Shown here piece by piece: positions 1 through 8,034 of a stretch of DNA of 50,174 nt. The notes under the pieces are model-generated. The model searched no databases. It was given only the letters and a program-made list of their open reading frames with translations, and was not told the origin of the DNA. The position numbers and the translations under genes were made by a program. The first letter of the stretch is position 1. The number at the start of each line of letters is the position of its first letter. Source of the stretch: Desulfobaccales bacterium (GTDB lineage: Bacteria > Desulfobacterota > Desulfobaccia > Desulfobaccales > 0-14-0-80-60-11); NCBI GenBank assembly GCA_037481655.1, contig JBBFLF010000017.1, positions 1 through 50,174 of the forward strand, given 5' to 3'.

Positions 1-41
1 GGGAGGGTGGGGGGGCCCCGCTCCCCCAGCCCTCCCCTCAA
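1..41. repeat. Dispersed GC-rich hairpin repeat, partial copy at window edge
   Basis: This stretch carries the right-hand arm of the dispersed repeat seen throughout the window. Its GGGAGGG...CCCCGCTCCCCC and AGCCCTCCCCTCA segments are almost the same as the end of the copy near 5940-5960. It lies just after the stop codon of the minus-strand panE gene, so it may act as a transcript end for it. The copy is cut by the window edge, so its full extent is unknown. Confidence 0.55.
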
Positions 42-62
42 AAATGAACTGTGGCCACAGTC

Positions 63-995
63 TCAATTTACCTGCTGCGGCCGGGCCAGGGTCAGGGCCT
101 GGACCAGACGGGTGAGGAGGCTATTCACCGGGGTGGGCACCCCCAAGCGCGCCCCGCGGGCCGCCACCTCGCCGTTTAAGGCCGCGATCTCCGTCTCCCG
201 TCCGGCCAGCACATCCTGAAGCATGGAGGAGAGATTGGCGGCGGTGGCGGCGCACACCTCCTTAAGCCGCACCTCAGGCTCCACGGTGAGCTCCAGGCCC
301 TGGGCGTGGGCCACCGCCTTGGCCTCCCGGGCCGCGGCCACCGCCACCTCCCAGGCCGGGGGGAGCTCCGGCAAGGCACCGTTTCGCACCCTGAGGAGCG
401 CCGTCAGGGGATTTACGGCCACATTCACCAGGAGCTTCTCCCAGAGCATCGCCTCAATATCATCCCGCACCTGGCAGGGGAGGCCCGCCTGCCGGAACTC
501 CTCCGCCACCGCCTCCAGCTCCTGAAGGCTCGCCCGGGAGCCCCGGGGCGCCCCGATGAAGGTGGGGCCAAGTCCGGCAAAGATGACCTCGCCCTCCCGG
601 GGCCGGGTGGCCCCGAGAAAGCTCACCCCGGCCAGCAGGCGTTCCCAGCCTGCCACCTGAGCCAGGCGCTCCAGGTTGCCCAGACCGTTCTGCAAGGTGA
701 GGACCAAGCCGTCCGGGGCCAAAAACAGGGGCAATAGGCGGGCTGCCGCGGCGGTGGCCGGGGCCTTCACCGTCACCACCACCAGGTCCGCCGGACCGGC
801 CTCGGAGGCCGGCCGCACCGGCACCCTGACCCGCCGGGCCTCCCCTGCCGGGGTGCGAAGGAGCAGGCCCTCCCGGGCCAGGCGGGCGGCCCTCTCGGGA
901 CGGTGATCCACCAGCACCACCTCCCGGCCGGCCTCATGGAGTTTGACGGCCACCAGGGACCCCAGGGCCCCGGGGCCGAGCACCGCAATTCTCAC
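63..995 (-). CDS. panE: 2-dehydropantoate 2-reductase (ketopantoate reductase)
   Basis: The 310-residue protein should reduce 2-dehydropantoate to pantoate with NADPH in the pantothenate/coenzyme A pathway, in the cytoplasm. It begins with the Rossmann dinucleotide motif MRIAVLGPGALGSLVA. The C-terminal half holds the ApbA_C helical domain, with LWEKLLVNVAVNP supplying the family's catalytic lysine and the following asparagines. Length and domain order are normal for PanE/ApbA. The ATG at 995 leaves no room for an N-terminal extension before the Rossmann fold. It is divergent from phoU across 284 bp and appears monocistronic. Other ApbA-fold reductases have similar sequences, so the substrate is inferred from the family. 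Confidence 0.9.
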   Translation of the reverse strand: MRIAVLGPGALGSLVAVKLHEAGREVVLVDHRPERAARLAREGLLLRTPAGEARRVRVPVRPASEAGPADLVVVTVKAPATAAAARLLPLFLAPDGLVLTLQNGLGNLERLAQVAGWERLLAGVSFLGATRPREGEVIFAGLGPTFIGAPRGSRASLQELEAVAEEFRQAGLPCQVRDDIEAMLWEKLLVNVAVNPLTALLRVRNGALPELPPAWEVAVAAAREAKAVAHAQGLELTVEPEVRLKEVCAATAANLSSMLQDVLAGRETEIAALNGEVAARGARLGVPTPVNSLLTRLVQALTLARPQQVN

Positions 996-1238
996 AGTAC
1001 CATCCTCAGCGAGCCTTAAGGGCGAACCGGGGAAAAAGTCAGGGGAGAAGAGTCAGGAGCATCGCCCTCTGCGCCTTTGCTTTCCCCGTGGCCGGAAGCT
1101 CCCGGGAAAGAGCGGCAATCCGCCTCCAGGGAGGGGCAACGGGGGAGAGAGGCAGTTTGTCGCCTCAGCTTCCGGCCGCCCAAAGAAACTTGAACCTCTT
1201 TTTCATCTTATCTGAATTTCCGTCAAGATTCTTTTCCG

Positions 1239-1268
1239 TTGTGACGAAAAGAGGGATACTGGTATAAT
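1239..1268 (+). promoter_or_regulatory. Sigma70-type promoter upstream of phoU
   Basis: A -35 box TTGTGA (1239-1244) and a perfect -10 box TATAAT (1263-1268) are separated by 18 bp. Transcription would start near 1275. That leaves only about five bases before the first ATG (1280) and about 17 before the in-frame ATG at 1292. Confidence 0.65.
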
Positions 1269-1279
1269 CAGGGTGCAGG

Positions 1280-1993
1280 ATGGTACAGAGTATGGCGACG
1301 CCGATGACGGTTTCCCGGCAATTGGATCAGGAGCTGGAGAGCCTCAAGCAGAAGCTCCTGGCGATGGCAGCCCTGGCGGAGAGCGCGGTGCAGAAGAGCG
1401 TCCTGTCCGTCTCCGAACGCAACTCTGATCTGGCCCGGGACGTCATCACCGAAGATATCACCATCAACCGCATGGAGCTGGACATCGAGGAGCATGCCTT
1501 CCGGTTGCTGGCCCTGCGTCAACCCCTGGCCACGGACCTGCGCCTCATTGTGGCGGCCATGCGCATTGCCACAGAGTTGGAGCGCATCGGCGATCAGGCG
1601 GTGAACATCGCCGAGCGCGCCTTGGAGCTCAACGCCCGGGAGCCCCTGGAGTTTCCCATCGACATCCGGCCCATGGCCGAGCTGGCCTTAAGCATGGTGC
1701 GCACCAGCATCGAGGCCTTTGTGCAGCAGGACCCCCGCTTGGCGGTGCAAGTCTGTCAGCGGGACGTGGAAGCGGACATCATGGACGACGAATACATCCA
1801 GAAGATTCTGGATGCCATGATCCAGGAGTCCCGCTGGGTGGTGCGCCTGCATCACTTCATGATCATCATCCGCAACCTGGAGCGCATCGCCGATCTGGCC
1901 ACCAACATCGCCGAGGACATCGTCTTCATCGTGGAGGGCAAGGTTATCAAGCATCGGTGCGAAGACTGGGCTCTCTTCGCCCCGCCATCCTGA
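1280..1993 (+). CDS. phoU: PhoU phosphate-signalling accessory protein
   Basis: PhoU links the PstSCAB phosphate transporter to the PhoR/PhoB two-component system and restrains phosphate uptake. The 237 residues form the typical tandem PhoU helical bundles, each with the metal-binding signature: ATELERIGDQAVNIAER in the first half and RNLERIADLATNIAED in the second. No pst or pho genes are next to it, so it is a detached copy. The ATG at 1292 may be the true start because the promoter would place the 5' end only a few bases before 1280. Its last 47 bases overlap the 3' end of the convergent dnaA gene, so the C-terminal residues after VIKHR may be poorly constrained. Confidence 0.9.
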   Translation: MVQSMATPMTVSRQLDQELESLKQKLLAMAALAESAVQKSVLSVSERNSDLARDVITEDITINRMELDIEEHAFRLLALRQPLATDLRLIVAAMRIATELERIGDQAVNIAERALELNAREPLEFPIDIRPMAELALSMVRTSIEAFVQQDPRLAVQVCQRDVEADIMDDEYIQKILDAMIQESRWVVRLHHFMIIIRNLERIADLATNIAEDIVFIVEGKVIKHRCEDWALFAPPS

Positions 1994-3323
1994 CCTGGGC
2001 CTGGGCCAGTTTCTCCTCCAAAAACTTCATCTCCTCCTCCAGCCGGGGCTGGATGCGCCGGTCCCGCTCCAGGGTCTGGAGCGCATGCACCACTGAGGAG
2101 TGGCTGCGATTGAAGAGGCGGCCCAACTCCGTCACCGTCTTGCCGGTATAGAGCTGGGCAAAATAGAGGGCCACCTGCCGGGCCCGGACCAGCTTTTTCT
2201 GCCGGGAACGCCCCAACAAATCCTTGACGCTCACCTGGAAGTAGTCCCCCACCAGCTTCTGGATCTGGGGGATGCTGAGGCGGCTTTCCACCGCCTTGAG
2301 GTCGTGGAGCACCTCCTGGGCCGCCCTCAAGGTCACCGGCTCTTGGAGCAGGGTGGCCCGGGCCGCCAGGCAGTCCAGGGCGCTCTCCAGGCGGCGCACA
2401 TCCTCGGTGAGGTGCTCCGCCAGATACTCCAGGACCGGCCGGGGGGCGGCCAGCGACCGTTCTTCAGCCTTGCGCATCAGGATCTGCACCCGGGTGGGAA
2501 AATCCGGCTGCCCGATGGGGGTGATCAGTCCCCCGGTGAGCCGGGAGCTCAGCTCCTTGGAGAGCTGGCCGATCTCCCCGGGCAGATAGCAGCTGGTGAA
2601 CACCAGGCGTTTCTGCCGGCTCATGAGGGCGTCCAGGGTGTAGCAGAGCTCCGCCTGGATCTTCTCCTTGCCGCTCAAGAACTGCACTTCCTCCAGGAGG
2701 AGGACGTCGCACTCCTGGCGGTATTTCTCCTTGAAGCGCCCCATCTGGCCGGCCTTGAGGGAGCGCACCATATCGTTGGCGAAGTCCTCGGCGGTGGCAT
2801 AGAGGATGCGGGTGCCCGGCTCGGTCTCCTTCAAGAAATTGCCCACCGCCTGGGAGAGGTGGCTTTTCCCCAGACCGGGCCCGGAGGTGAGGAAGAGGAT
2901 GCCGTTTAACAGGGTGTCATTGCGGGCCAGGGCCTGGGAGGCCTGATAGGCCAGGCGGTTGCAGGCCCCCACCACGAAGCGCTCGAAGGTGAAAGCCCGG
3001 TGCAGGGGGCGGCCGTTTTTGGGCGGCGCCAGCTCCGGCAAGGCGGGCTGCACCCCCGGGGGCTGGACCAGGGCCGGCCCCCGACCCCGGCAGGCGGCCA
3101 CCACCTCCACCGGCCCCTGGTAGCCCAGGGAAGCGAGAATCCGGGTAATGAGGGGCAGGTAATGGTTCTGCAGCCAGCGCTGGGCAAAGGGGTTGGGGCA
3201 CACCAGGCGCAAGCCCCCCCCGGGGGAGCCTTCCGCCTTCACCGGCTCCAGCCAGAGGGCAAATCCCGAGGGGGAGATCTGCTCCTTCAGATGCTTTCTG
3301 GCAGCTTCCCACAAGTCGTCCAT
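1947..3323 (-). CDS. dnaA: DnaA-type replication initiator, divergent
   Basis: The 458-aa protein has the full DnaA plan: N-terminal interaction domain (MDDLWEAARKHLKEQIS), linker, AAA+ core and C-terminal helix-turn-helix. Walker A is GPGLGKSH (about 148-155). The Walker B region reads LLLEEVQFLSGKE, with Glu-Glu where DnaA normally has Asp-Asp. The DNA-recognition signature reads FNRSHSSVVHA instead of the usual GGRDHTTV-type sequence, changing residues known in E. coli DnaA to contact the DnaA box. I chose the ATG at 3323 because it gives the canonical N-terminus; an in-frame start at 3407 would add 28 unlikely residues. dnaN is not adjacent. It could be the chromosomal initiator or a DnaA paralogue with altered DNA specificity. 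Confidence 0.85.
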   Translation of the reverse strand: MDDLWEAARKHLKEQISPSGFALWLEPVKAEGSPGGGLRLVCPNPFAQRWLQNHYLPLITRILASLGYQGPVEVVAACRGRGPALVQPPGVQPALPELAPPKNGRPLHRAFTFERFVVGACNRLAYQASQALARNDTLLNGILFLTSGPGLGKSHLSQAVGNFLKETEPGTRILYATAEDFANDMVRSLKAGQMGRFKEKYRQECDVLLLEEVQFLSGKEKIQAELCYTLDALMSRQKRLVFTSCYLPGEIGQLSKELSSRLTGGLITPIGQPDFPTRVQILMRKAEERSLAAPRPVLEYLAEHLTEDVRRLESALDCLAARATLLQEPVTLRAAQEVLHDLKAVESRLSIPQIQKLVGDYFQVSVKDLLGRSRQKKLVRARQVALYFAQLYTGKTVTELGRLFNRSHSSVVHALQTLERDRRIQPRLEEEMKFLEEKLAQAQVRMAGRREPSLRTDA

Positions 3324-3866
3324 GACATCCCCCACTGACAGGGGTATGGTAGCGTCTCCTCCCACCTGCGGCAATGCGGCTCCCCGGCAATGGCAGTTAG
3401 CTCCCACCAGACCGGGAAACCGGCCGGCGGGAAGGAAAGCCGTATGGCTGGCGGGGTTGCGGCCGGCATAATTTAAATAATTATTTCAATGAGTTATTCT
3501 TTTGGGGTCCAATGATGCCCTCTTTTTTGGGCTCCTCGCCGCGCCGCCGCCGGCCCCCCCAAACTTGACCATTCTCCTCTTTCCTCTTAATTTCATAGGG
3601 TGGCGGGGACCTCCCCCTGCAAAATTTCCTAACCTGCTCATTACAATCCAAGAACCTGGCGTAAATAAAATTTTTTTCGTAAATTTAGCATGTTAATAAT
3701 GTTTTGCGTTTTATCCTGATGGCTTTCCGGTGGATTTCCCATGGCTTTCTCAGGTTTCTCCCTATATCTTTTCAGGGTTTCACTGATCGGGTGGGGCCGC
3801 CTCTCCTCCTTGACAAATCCCCGGCAGGGGGTATGATGCCCTTAAGCCCCCCTCCAAGGCGGTCCC
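3324..3866. other. Divergent intergenic region between dnaA and GNAT gene; no gene, possible origin not demonstrated
   Basis: This 543-bp gap has unusually AT-rich islands for this genome, near 3468-3500 and 3650-3715 (for example AATTTAAATAATTATTTC and AAATAAAATTTTTTTCGTAAA without the last A). Those islands next to dnaA would suit an unwinding element. However, I found no TTATNCACA-type DnaA box on either strand. A promoter for the plus-strand neighbour lies at its right end. I therefore describe the gap without calling it oriC. Confidence 0.3.
3810..3837 (+). promoter_or_regulatory. Sigma70-type promoter for the GNAT gene
   Basis: A perfect TTGACA (3810-3815) is followed after 16 bp by TATGAT (3832-3837). 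This is about 30 bp upstream of the ATG at 3867 and in the same direction. Confidence 0.7.
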
Positions 3867-4436
3867 ATGATTAACTATGTGGCCTATCGCAAGTTCGTCA
3901 CCCTGAAAAACGGCAAGCGGGTGATGTTCCGGTTCCTGAACGATCAGGATCGGGACAACCTCATCCGCCTCTTCCAGGAGGCCCCGGAGGAGGACATCCG
4001 CTTCCTCAAGCAGGATGTCAAGGATGTGAAGCTCATCAATCACTGGGTGGACAATATCAACTACCGCAAGGTCCTCCCCCTGGTGGCGGTGGATCTGGAG
4101 GACAACCGGATAGTGGCCGACGCCACCCTGCACCGGGGCAAGCACTCCGCCAAGCACATCGGCGAGATCCGCATCTTCGTCTCCCGGCCTTTCCGCAATC
4201 TGGGGCTGGGGTCCCTCATGTTGGAGGAGCTCATCAACCTGGCCCGCAAAGAGGGCCTGCAGTGGCTCAAGGCGGAGATCATCGCCGACCACAAGAAGGT
4301 CATCAAGGCCTTCCGGGAGAAGGGCTTCGAGCACCGGGCCACCCTGGACGATTACTTCCTCCGCAAAGACGGCATGACCCACGACGTGGTGCTGATGATG
4401 CGGCCAGTGGTGAAACGGGAGGAAGGGGAGTTTTAG
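3867..4436 (+). CDS. GNAT-family N-acetyltransferase
   Basis: The 189-residue protein carries a single GNAT acetyltransferase domain. The acetyl-CoA pyrophosphate-binding motif is visible as RPFRNLGLGSLMLEELI, a version of the R/Q-x-x-G-x-G/A signature. The N-terminal part contains LKNGKRVMFRFLNDQD, the usual first strand and helix of such enzymes. The substrate cannot be told from sequence; protein lysines, amino acids or antibiotics are all possible. It has its own promoter and is followed by a dispersed repeat, so it is probably transcribed alone. GNAT proteins of this sort are common in Desulfobacterota, but I cannot assign a specific role. Confidence 0.85.
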   Translation: MINYVAYRKFVTLKNGKRVMFRFLNDQDRDNLIRLFQEAPEEDIRFLKQDVKDVKLINHWVDNINYRKVLPLVAVDLEDNRIVADATLHRGKHSAKHIGEIRIFVSRPFRNLGLGSLMLEELINLARKEGLQWLKAEIIADHKKVIKAFREKGFEHRATLDDYFLRKDGMTHDVVLMMRPVVKREEGEF

Positions 4437-4483
4437 CCTTCGGGGATGGATGGGGGCTGGCCTTCAGACGTCTGCCCCTGACG

Positions 4484-4607
4484 TGTGAGAGAGGGGGCCA
4501 GGGACCGTGAGCACCTCTCCCATCCCCTCTCCCCCACCCACTGAAGGGAATGAGACGGGCAGGCTGAGGGGAGGGCGGGGAAGCTGGATTCCCCCGGCCC
4601 TCCCTTA
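4484..4607. repeat. Dispersed GC-rich hairpin repeat (copy B)
   Basis: The left arm (GAGAGGGGGCCAGGG followed by CCCCTCTCCCCCACCC) and the right arm (GGGGAGGGCGGGG ... CCCCCGGCCCTCCC) flank an imperfect centre. The layout and core words match the copies at 5834, 27688 and 46287. It fills the gap between the GNAT gene and the NamZ-type gene. Confidence 0.6.
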
Positions 4608-4630
4608 AATTTTTTCTTCCGGGAGTCGCA

Positions 4631-5806
4631 ATGGCCGGTGTGGTCTCCGGATTGGAGGTCTTTCTCCGCCAGCCGCCGGCGTGGGTGACCGGCGCCCGGC
4701 TGGGGCTCCTCAGCCACCCCGCCAGCGTGGACCGGCACTACCGCCCCGCCCGGGAGCTGCTTGCCGCCCGCTTCCCCGGGCAGCTGGTGCGCCTCTTTTC
4801 CCCCCAGCACGGCCTGGGCGGGGAAAAGCAGGACAACATGGTGGCCTCCCCGGATTTCGTGGACCCATATCTCAAGATCCCGGGGGTGAGCCTGTACGGC
4901 CCCCGGCTGGCCCCGCCGCCGGAGACCCTGGCCGACCTGGACGCAGTGCTGGTGGACCTGCAGGATGTGGGCACCCGGGTCTACACCTACCAGGCCACCC
5001 TGGCCGCCCTGATGGCCGCGGCCGCCCAAACCGGGGTAAAGGTGGTGGTCCTGGACCGGCCCAACCCCATCGGCGGCCTGCAAGTGGAGGGCAACCTCCT
5101 CAAGCCGGCCTTCGCCTCCTTTGTGGGCCCCTATCCTCTCCCCATGCGCCACGGCCTCAGCCTGGGGGAGCTGGCCCGTTTTTATCAGGGGGAGTACGGC
5201 TTGGCCTGCGAGCTGGAGGTCATCCCCGCCCTTGGCTGGCGCCGCCCCATGTATTTCGATGCCACCGGCCTCCCCTGGGTGCTCCCCTCCCCCAATCTCC
5301 CCACCCTGGAGGGCGCCCTGGTCTATCCCGGGCAGGTGCTCCTCGAGGGCACCAATCTCTCGGAGGGCCGGGGCACCACCCGCCCCTTTGAGTTCTTTGG
5401 AGCGCCCTTTCTTAACCCCCGGCGCCTCCTGGCGGAGCTGGAGCCGCCCCCGGCGGGCGTCATCTTCCGGGAGGTGCTCTTTGAGCCCACCTTCCACAAG
5501 TGGCAGGGCCAGCCCTGCCGGGGCTTCCAGCTCCACGTCACCGACCGGGCCGCCTTCAGGCCCTACGCCACCACCCTGGCGGTCCTCCGGGCGATTTTAA
5601 GGCTCCATCCCGACTCCTTCGCCTGGCGGCCGCCGCCCTACGAATATGAGACGGAGCGCCTGCCCTTTGATTTGCTCACCGGGGACGCCGCCATCCGGGA
5701 GGCCCTGGAGCAGGGGGTCCCGGTGCCCGAGCTGGAGGCCGCCTGGCAAGGGGAGCTCACCGACTTCCTCGCCCGCCGCCGGCCCTATCTCCTCTACCCG
5801 GAGTGA
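4631..5806 (+). CDS. DUF1343 / NamZ-type exo-beta-N-acetylmuramidase
   Basis: The 391-aa protein belongs to the DUF1343 family, whose characterised member NamZ removes N-acetylmuramic acid from the non-reducing ends of peptidoglycan fragments. Family hallmarks are FSPQHGLGGEKQDN near residue 60, DLQDVGTRVYTYQATL near 115, VLDRPNPIGG near 145 and EGTNLSEGRGTTRPFE near 240. No signal peptide is evident (start MAGVVSGLEVFLRQPP), so export is not supported here. The likely role is cell-wall turnover or recycling. The ATG at 4631 is preceded by GGGAG at a suitable distance. Repeats flank it on both sides, so it appears to be a single-gene unit. Confidence 0.88.
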   Translation: MAGVVSGLEVFLRQPPAWVTGARLGLLSHPASVDRHYRPARELLAARFPGQLVRLFSPQHGLGGEKQDNMVASPDFVDPYLKIPGVSLYGPRLAPPPETLADLDAVLVDLQDVGTRVYTYQATLAALMAAAAQTGVKVVVLDRPNPIGGLQVEGNLLKPAFASFVGPYPLPMRHGLSLGELARFYQGEYGLACELEVIPALGWRRPMYFDATGLPWVLPSPNLPTLEGALVYPGQVLLEGTNLSEGRGTTRPFEFFGAPFLNPRRLLAELEPPPAGVIFREVLFEPTFHKWQGQPCRGFQLHVTDRAAFRPYATTLAVLRAILRLHPDSFAWRPPPYEYETERLPFDLLTGDAAIREALEQGVPVPELEAAWQGELTDFLARRRPYLLYPE

Positions 5807-5833
5807 GCCGCCGCCGGCAGTCAGCTTGGTTGT

Positions 5834-5960
5834 TGGGAGAGGGGGCCAGGGGTCATGGCCCCCTGCCCCCTCTCCCAAACCCTCACCCCCAACCCCTTGT
5901 AAGGGGGTCGGAATGCAAGGGGACGGCGGCGGAGCTTTGTTCCCCCAGCCCTCCCCTCAA
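5834..5960. repeat. Dispersed GC-rich hairpin repeat (copy C)
   Basis: The left arm (GGGAGAGGGGGCCAGGGG ... CCCCCTGCCCCCTCTCCC) is a long imperfect palindrome. It is followed by the linker CCTCACCCCCAACCCC, a small central palindrome CCCCTTGTAAGGGG (about 5893-5906), and a right arm ending CCCCCAGCCCTCCCCTCA. It lies between the convergent NamZ-type gene and mnmE and could end transcription from both sides. Confidence 0.65.
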
Positions 5961-5964
5961 CGAG

Positions 5965-7341
5965 CTACTTGCCGATGCAGAAGCGGGAGAAGATCTCCTC
6001 CAGGAGGTCGTCTGCCGCCGTCTCCCCGGTGAGGCGGCCCAACTCCTCCCGGGCGCTGCGCAGATCCTCGGCCACCAATTCCCAGGCCGGCGCCCCTTTG
6101 AGGTGCCCCAGGGCCGCCTCCAGGGATGCCACCGCCGCCTTGAGGTGCTCATGGTGCCGGGCCTGGGTGATGACCTCCCCGGTGGCGGGCACCCCCCCCT
6201 CCAAAACCGCGGCCACGATCCTGGCCTTGAGCTCCTCCACCCCCTGGCCGGTAAGGGCCGAGAGCCTGACCTGCGGAAAAGGGGAAATCTGCGCCAGTTC
6301 GTCCTCCTCCAGGCCCCGGGGCAGGTCTATCTTGTTCACCACCGTCAAGCCCTGCCGCCCGCTCAGCTCCGCCAGGCGCCGGCGGTCCTCGGCGCTTAAG
6401 GGCTGGCTGTGATCCACCAGATACAGGATGACGTCGGCGCTGGCCAGGCGCTCCTCGGTTCTGGCAATCCCCAGCTCCTCCACCCGGTCGCCCGCCTCCC
6501 GTAGCCCGGCGGTGTCCGTCAGCCGGACCAACACCCCCTGCCAGCTTACCGCTTCTTCAATGAGGTCCCGGGTGGTGCCGGGGATGTCGGTGACGATGGC
6601 CCGCTCCTCCTCCAGAAGGCGGTTGAGGAGGCTGGATTTGCCCACATTGGGCCGCCCGGCCAGCACCGCCCGCACCCCCTCCTTGAGGAGCCGCCCTTCC
6701 CGGTAGGTGGCCGTCAGGCGGGCGAGGTTCGCCGCCACCGGGGCCAGCTCGGCGGCCAACGCTTCGGGCGCCACTTCCTCCGCCTCCTCGGGGAAATCCA
6801 GGGCTGCCTCCACCCGGGCCAAAACGCGGAAGAGAACCTGCTGCGCCGCGGCCAGCCGCTGTCCCAGGCCGCCGGCCAGATGCTCCTGGGCCACTCGCAG
6901 GGCCGCCGTGCTCCGGGCCTCGATGACCTCCAGCACCGCCTCGGCCTGGGAGAGGCTCAGGCGCCCGGAGAGGAAGGCCCGCAGGGTGAATTCCCCCGGC
7001 CGGGCCAGGCGGGCGCCCTCCTGCAGGAGCCCGGCCAGGATCTCCTTGAGCACCTGGGGCCCGGAATGGCAGTGAATCTCCACCACGTCCTCCCGGGTGT
7101 AGGAGTGGGGGGCCCGCATGACGGTGAGGAGCACTTCGTCAATCACCCGGCCGTGGGCGTCCAAAAAATGACCCAGATAGAGACGGTGGGAAAGAAGGCG
7201 CGGCCGGGGCCGCCGGGGCCGGAAGCGGCGCCCGGCGATGGCCTCGGCCATGGGGCCGCTTAAGCGCACCACCCCGATGCCCCCCAGCCCCAGGGGGGTG
7301 GCGATGGCGGCGATGGTGTCGTTGAGGCCCTCAGGCGGCAG
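5965..7341 (-). CDS. mnmE: tRNA modification GTPase MnmE (non-canonical start)
   Basis: MnmE works with MnmG to place (carboxymethyl)aminomethyl groups on wobble uridine 34 of certain tRNAs. The G motifs are clear: GRPNVGKSSLLN, IPGTTRD, DTAGLRE and NKID. The protein ends in the family's invariant C-I-G-K. The conserved N-terminus (NDTIAAIATPLGLGGIGVVR) lies upstream of the first usable GTG (7272), and the frame has no ATG, GTG or TTG back to its stop near 7412. A near-cognate start is therefore inferred: CTG at 7341, or ATT at 7347 with AAGGAG 10 nt before it. From 7341 the length would be a normal 458 aa. The start overlaps the end of jag, suggesting coupling. Confidence 0.88.
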   Translation of the reverse strand: MPPEGLNDTIAAIATPLGLGGIGVVRLSGPMAEAIAGRRFRPRRPRPRLLSHRLYLGHFLDAHGRVIDEVLLTVMRAPHSYTREDVVEIHCHSGPQVLKEILAGLLQEGARLARPGEFTLRAFLSGRLSLSQAEAVLEVIEARSTAALRVAQEHLAGGLGQRLAAAQQVLFRVLARVEAALDFPEEAEEVAPEALAAELAPVAANLARLTATYREGRLLKEGVRAVLAGRPNVGKSSLLNRLLEEERAIVTDIPGTTRDLIEEAVSWQGVLVRLTDTAGLREAGDRVEELGIARTEERLASADVILYLVDHSQPLSAEDRRRLAELSGRQGLTVVNKIDLPRGLEEDELAQISPFPQVRLSALTGQGVEELKARIVAAVLEGGVPATGEVITQARHHEHLKAAVASLEAALGHLKGAPAWELVAEDLRSAREELGRLTGETAADDLLEEIFSRFCIGK

Positions 7342-8017
7342 GGGAATTGTCGGCGGGCTCCTTCTTTTTGGCCGGATAGACCACCACTTTTTTGTACAGG
7401 CCCTCGCCCCGGCTCATGGTCTTGAGCTCGCTGTCGCCTTGCAGGGCCAGGTGGATGATGCGGCGGTCGTGGGGGTTCATGGGAGTGAGGGTGACGGGCT
7501 TGCCGGTGCGCTTCACCTTGTCCCCGGATTTCAGGGCCAGCTGCACCAGGGCCTGCTCGTGCCGGGCCCGGTAGGATTCGATGTCAATCACCACCCTAAG
7601 CTTCTTTTTGCTCTGCTTGGCCAGGATTTTGGTGAGGAGATACTGCAGGGCCTCCAGGGTCTGGCCCTGTTTGCCGATGAGGAGGCCCGCATCGGCGGAG
7701 TCGATGGTCAGGGCCAGGCGGTCGCCTTCCAGGGTGGCCTGGACCTGGGCGCTCTCGCCCATCAGCGAAAGCAGGCGGGCCAGGGTGTCCCGGCCCCGGG
7801 TCACCACCTCCTCGTCGCTTTCGGCGGCCTCCGGCAGTTCGGGGCCGGGGCGGAGGGCCGCCCGGATGCGGGCCTTGCGGCTCCCCAGGCCGAAGATGCC
7901 GGGGGAGCCCACGGAGATGATCTCGATCTCCAGGTTGTCGGGGGGCTGCCGGAAATGCTCACAGGCGTGCTGAATGGCCTCCTCGGTGGTCTTGCCTTCA
8001 AATTCGAGGAATTCCAT
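7331..8017 (-). CDS. jag: KhpB/Jag RNA-binding protein
   Basis: The 228-residue protein has the three Jag/KhpB parts in order. A Jag_N domain holds GSPGIFGLGSRKARI, a KH domain has the G-x-x-G loop in LLIGKQGQTLEALQYLL, and a C-terminal R3H domain contains MNPHDRRIIHLALQG. The family binds RNA and, in Firmicutes, affects cell-wall synthesis and elongation with KhpA. It follows yidC by 17 bp in the conserved rpmH-rnpA-yidD-yidC-jag-mnmE order. The C-terminal tail (AKKKEPADNSPAA) overlaps the inferred start of mnmE. The ATG at 8017 fits the Jag_N N-terminus (MEFLEFEGKTTEEAI). Confidence 0.92.
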   Translation of the reverse strand: MEFLEFEGKTTEEAIQHACEHFRQPPDNLEIEIISVGSPGIFGLGSRKARIRAALRPGPELPEAAESDEEVVTRGRDTLARLLSLMGESAQVQATLEGDRLALTIDSADAGLLIGKQGQTLEALQYLLTKILAKQSKKKLRVVIDIESYRARHEQALVQLALKSGDKVKRTGKPVTLTPMNPHDRRIIHLALQGDSELKTMSRGEGLYKKVVVYPAKKKEPADNSPAA

Positions 8018-8034
8018 AGGGTGTCCCCACGAGG

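Noticed and set aside
3408-3866. Chromosomal origin of replication next to dnaA
   Set aside because: AT-rich islands are present, but I found no DnaA box on either strand and could not compute skew. It is described only as a gap.
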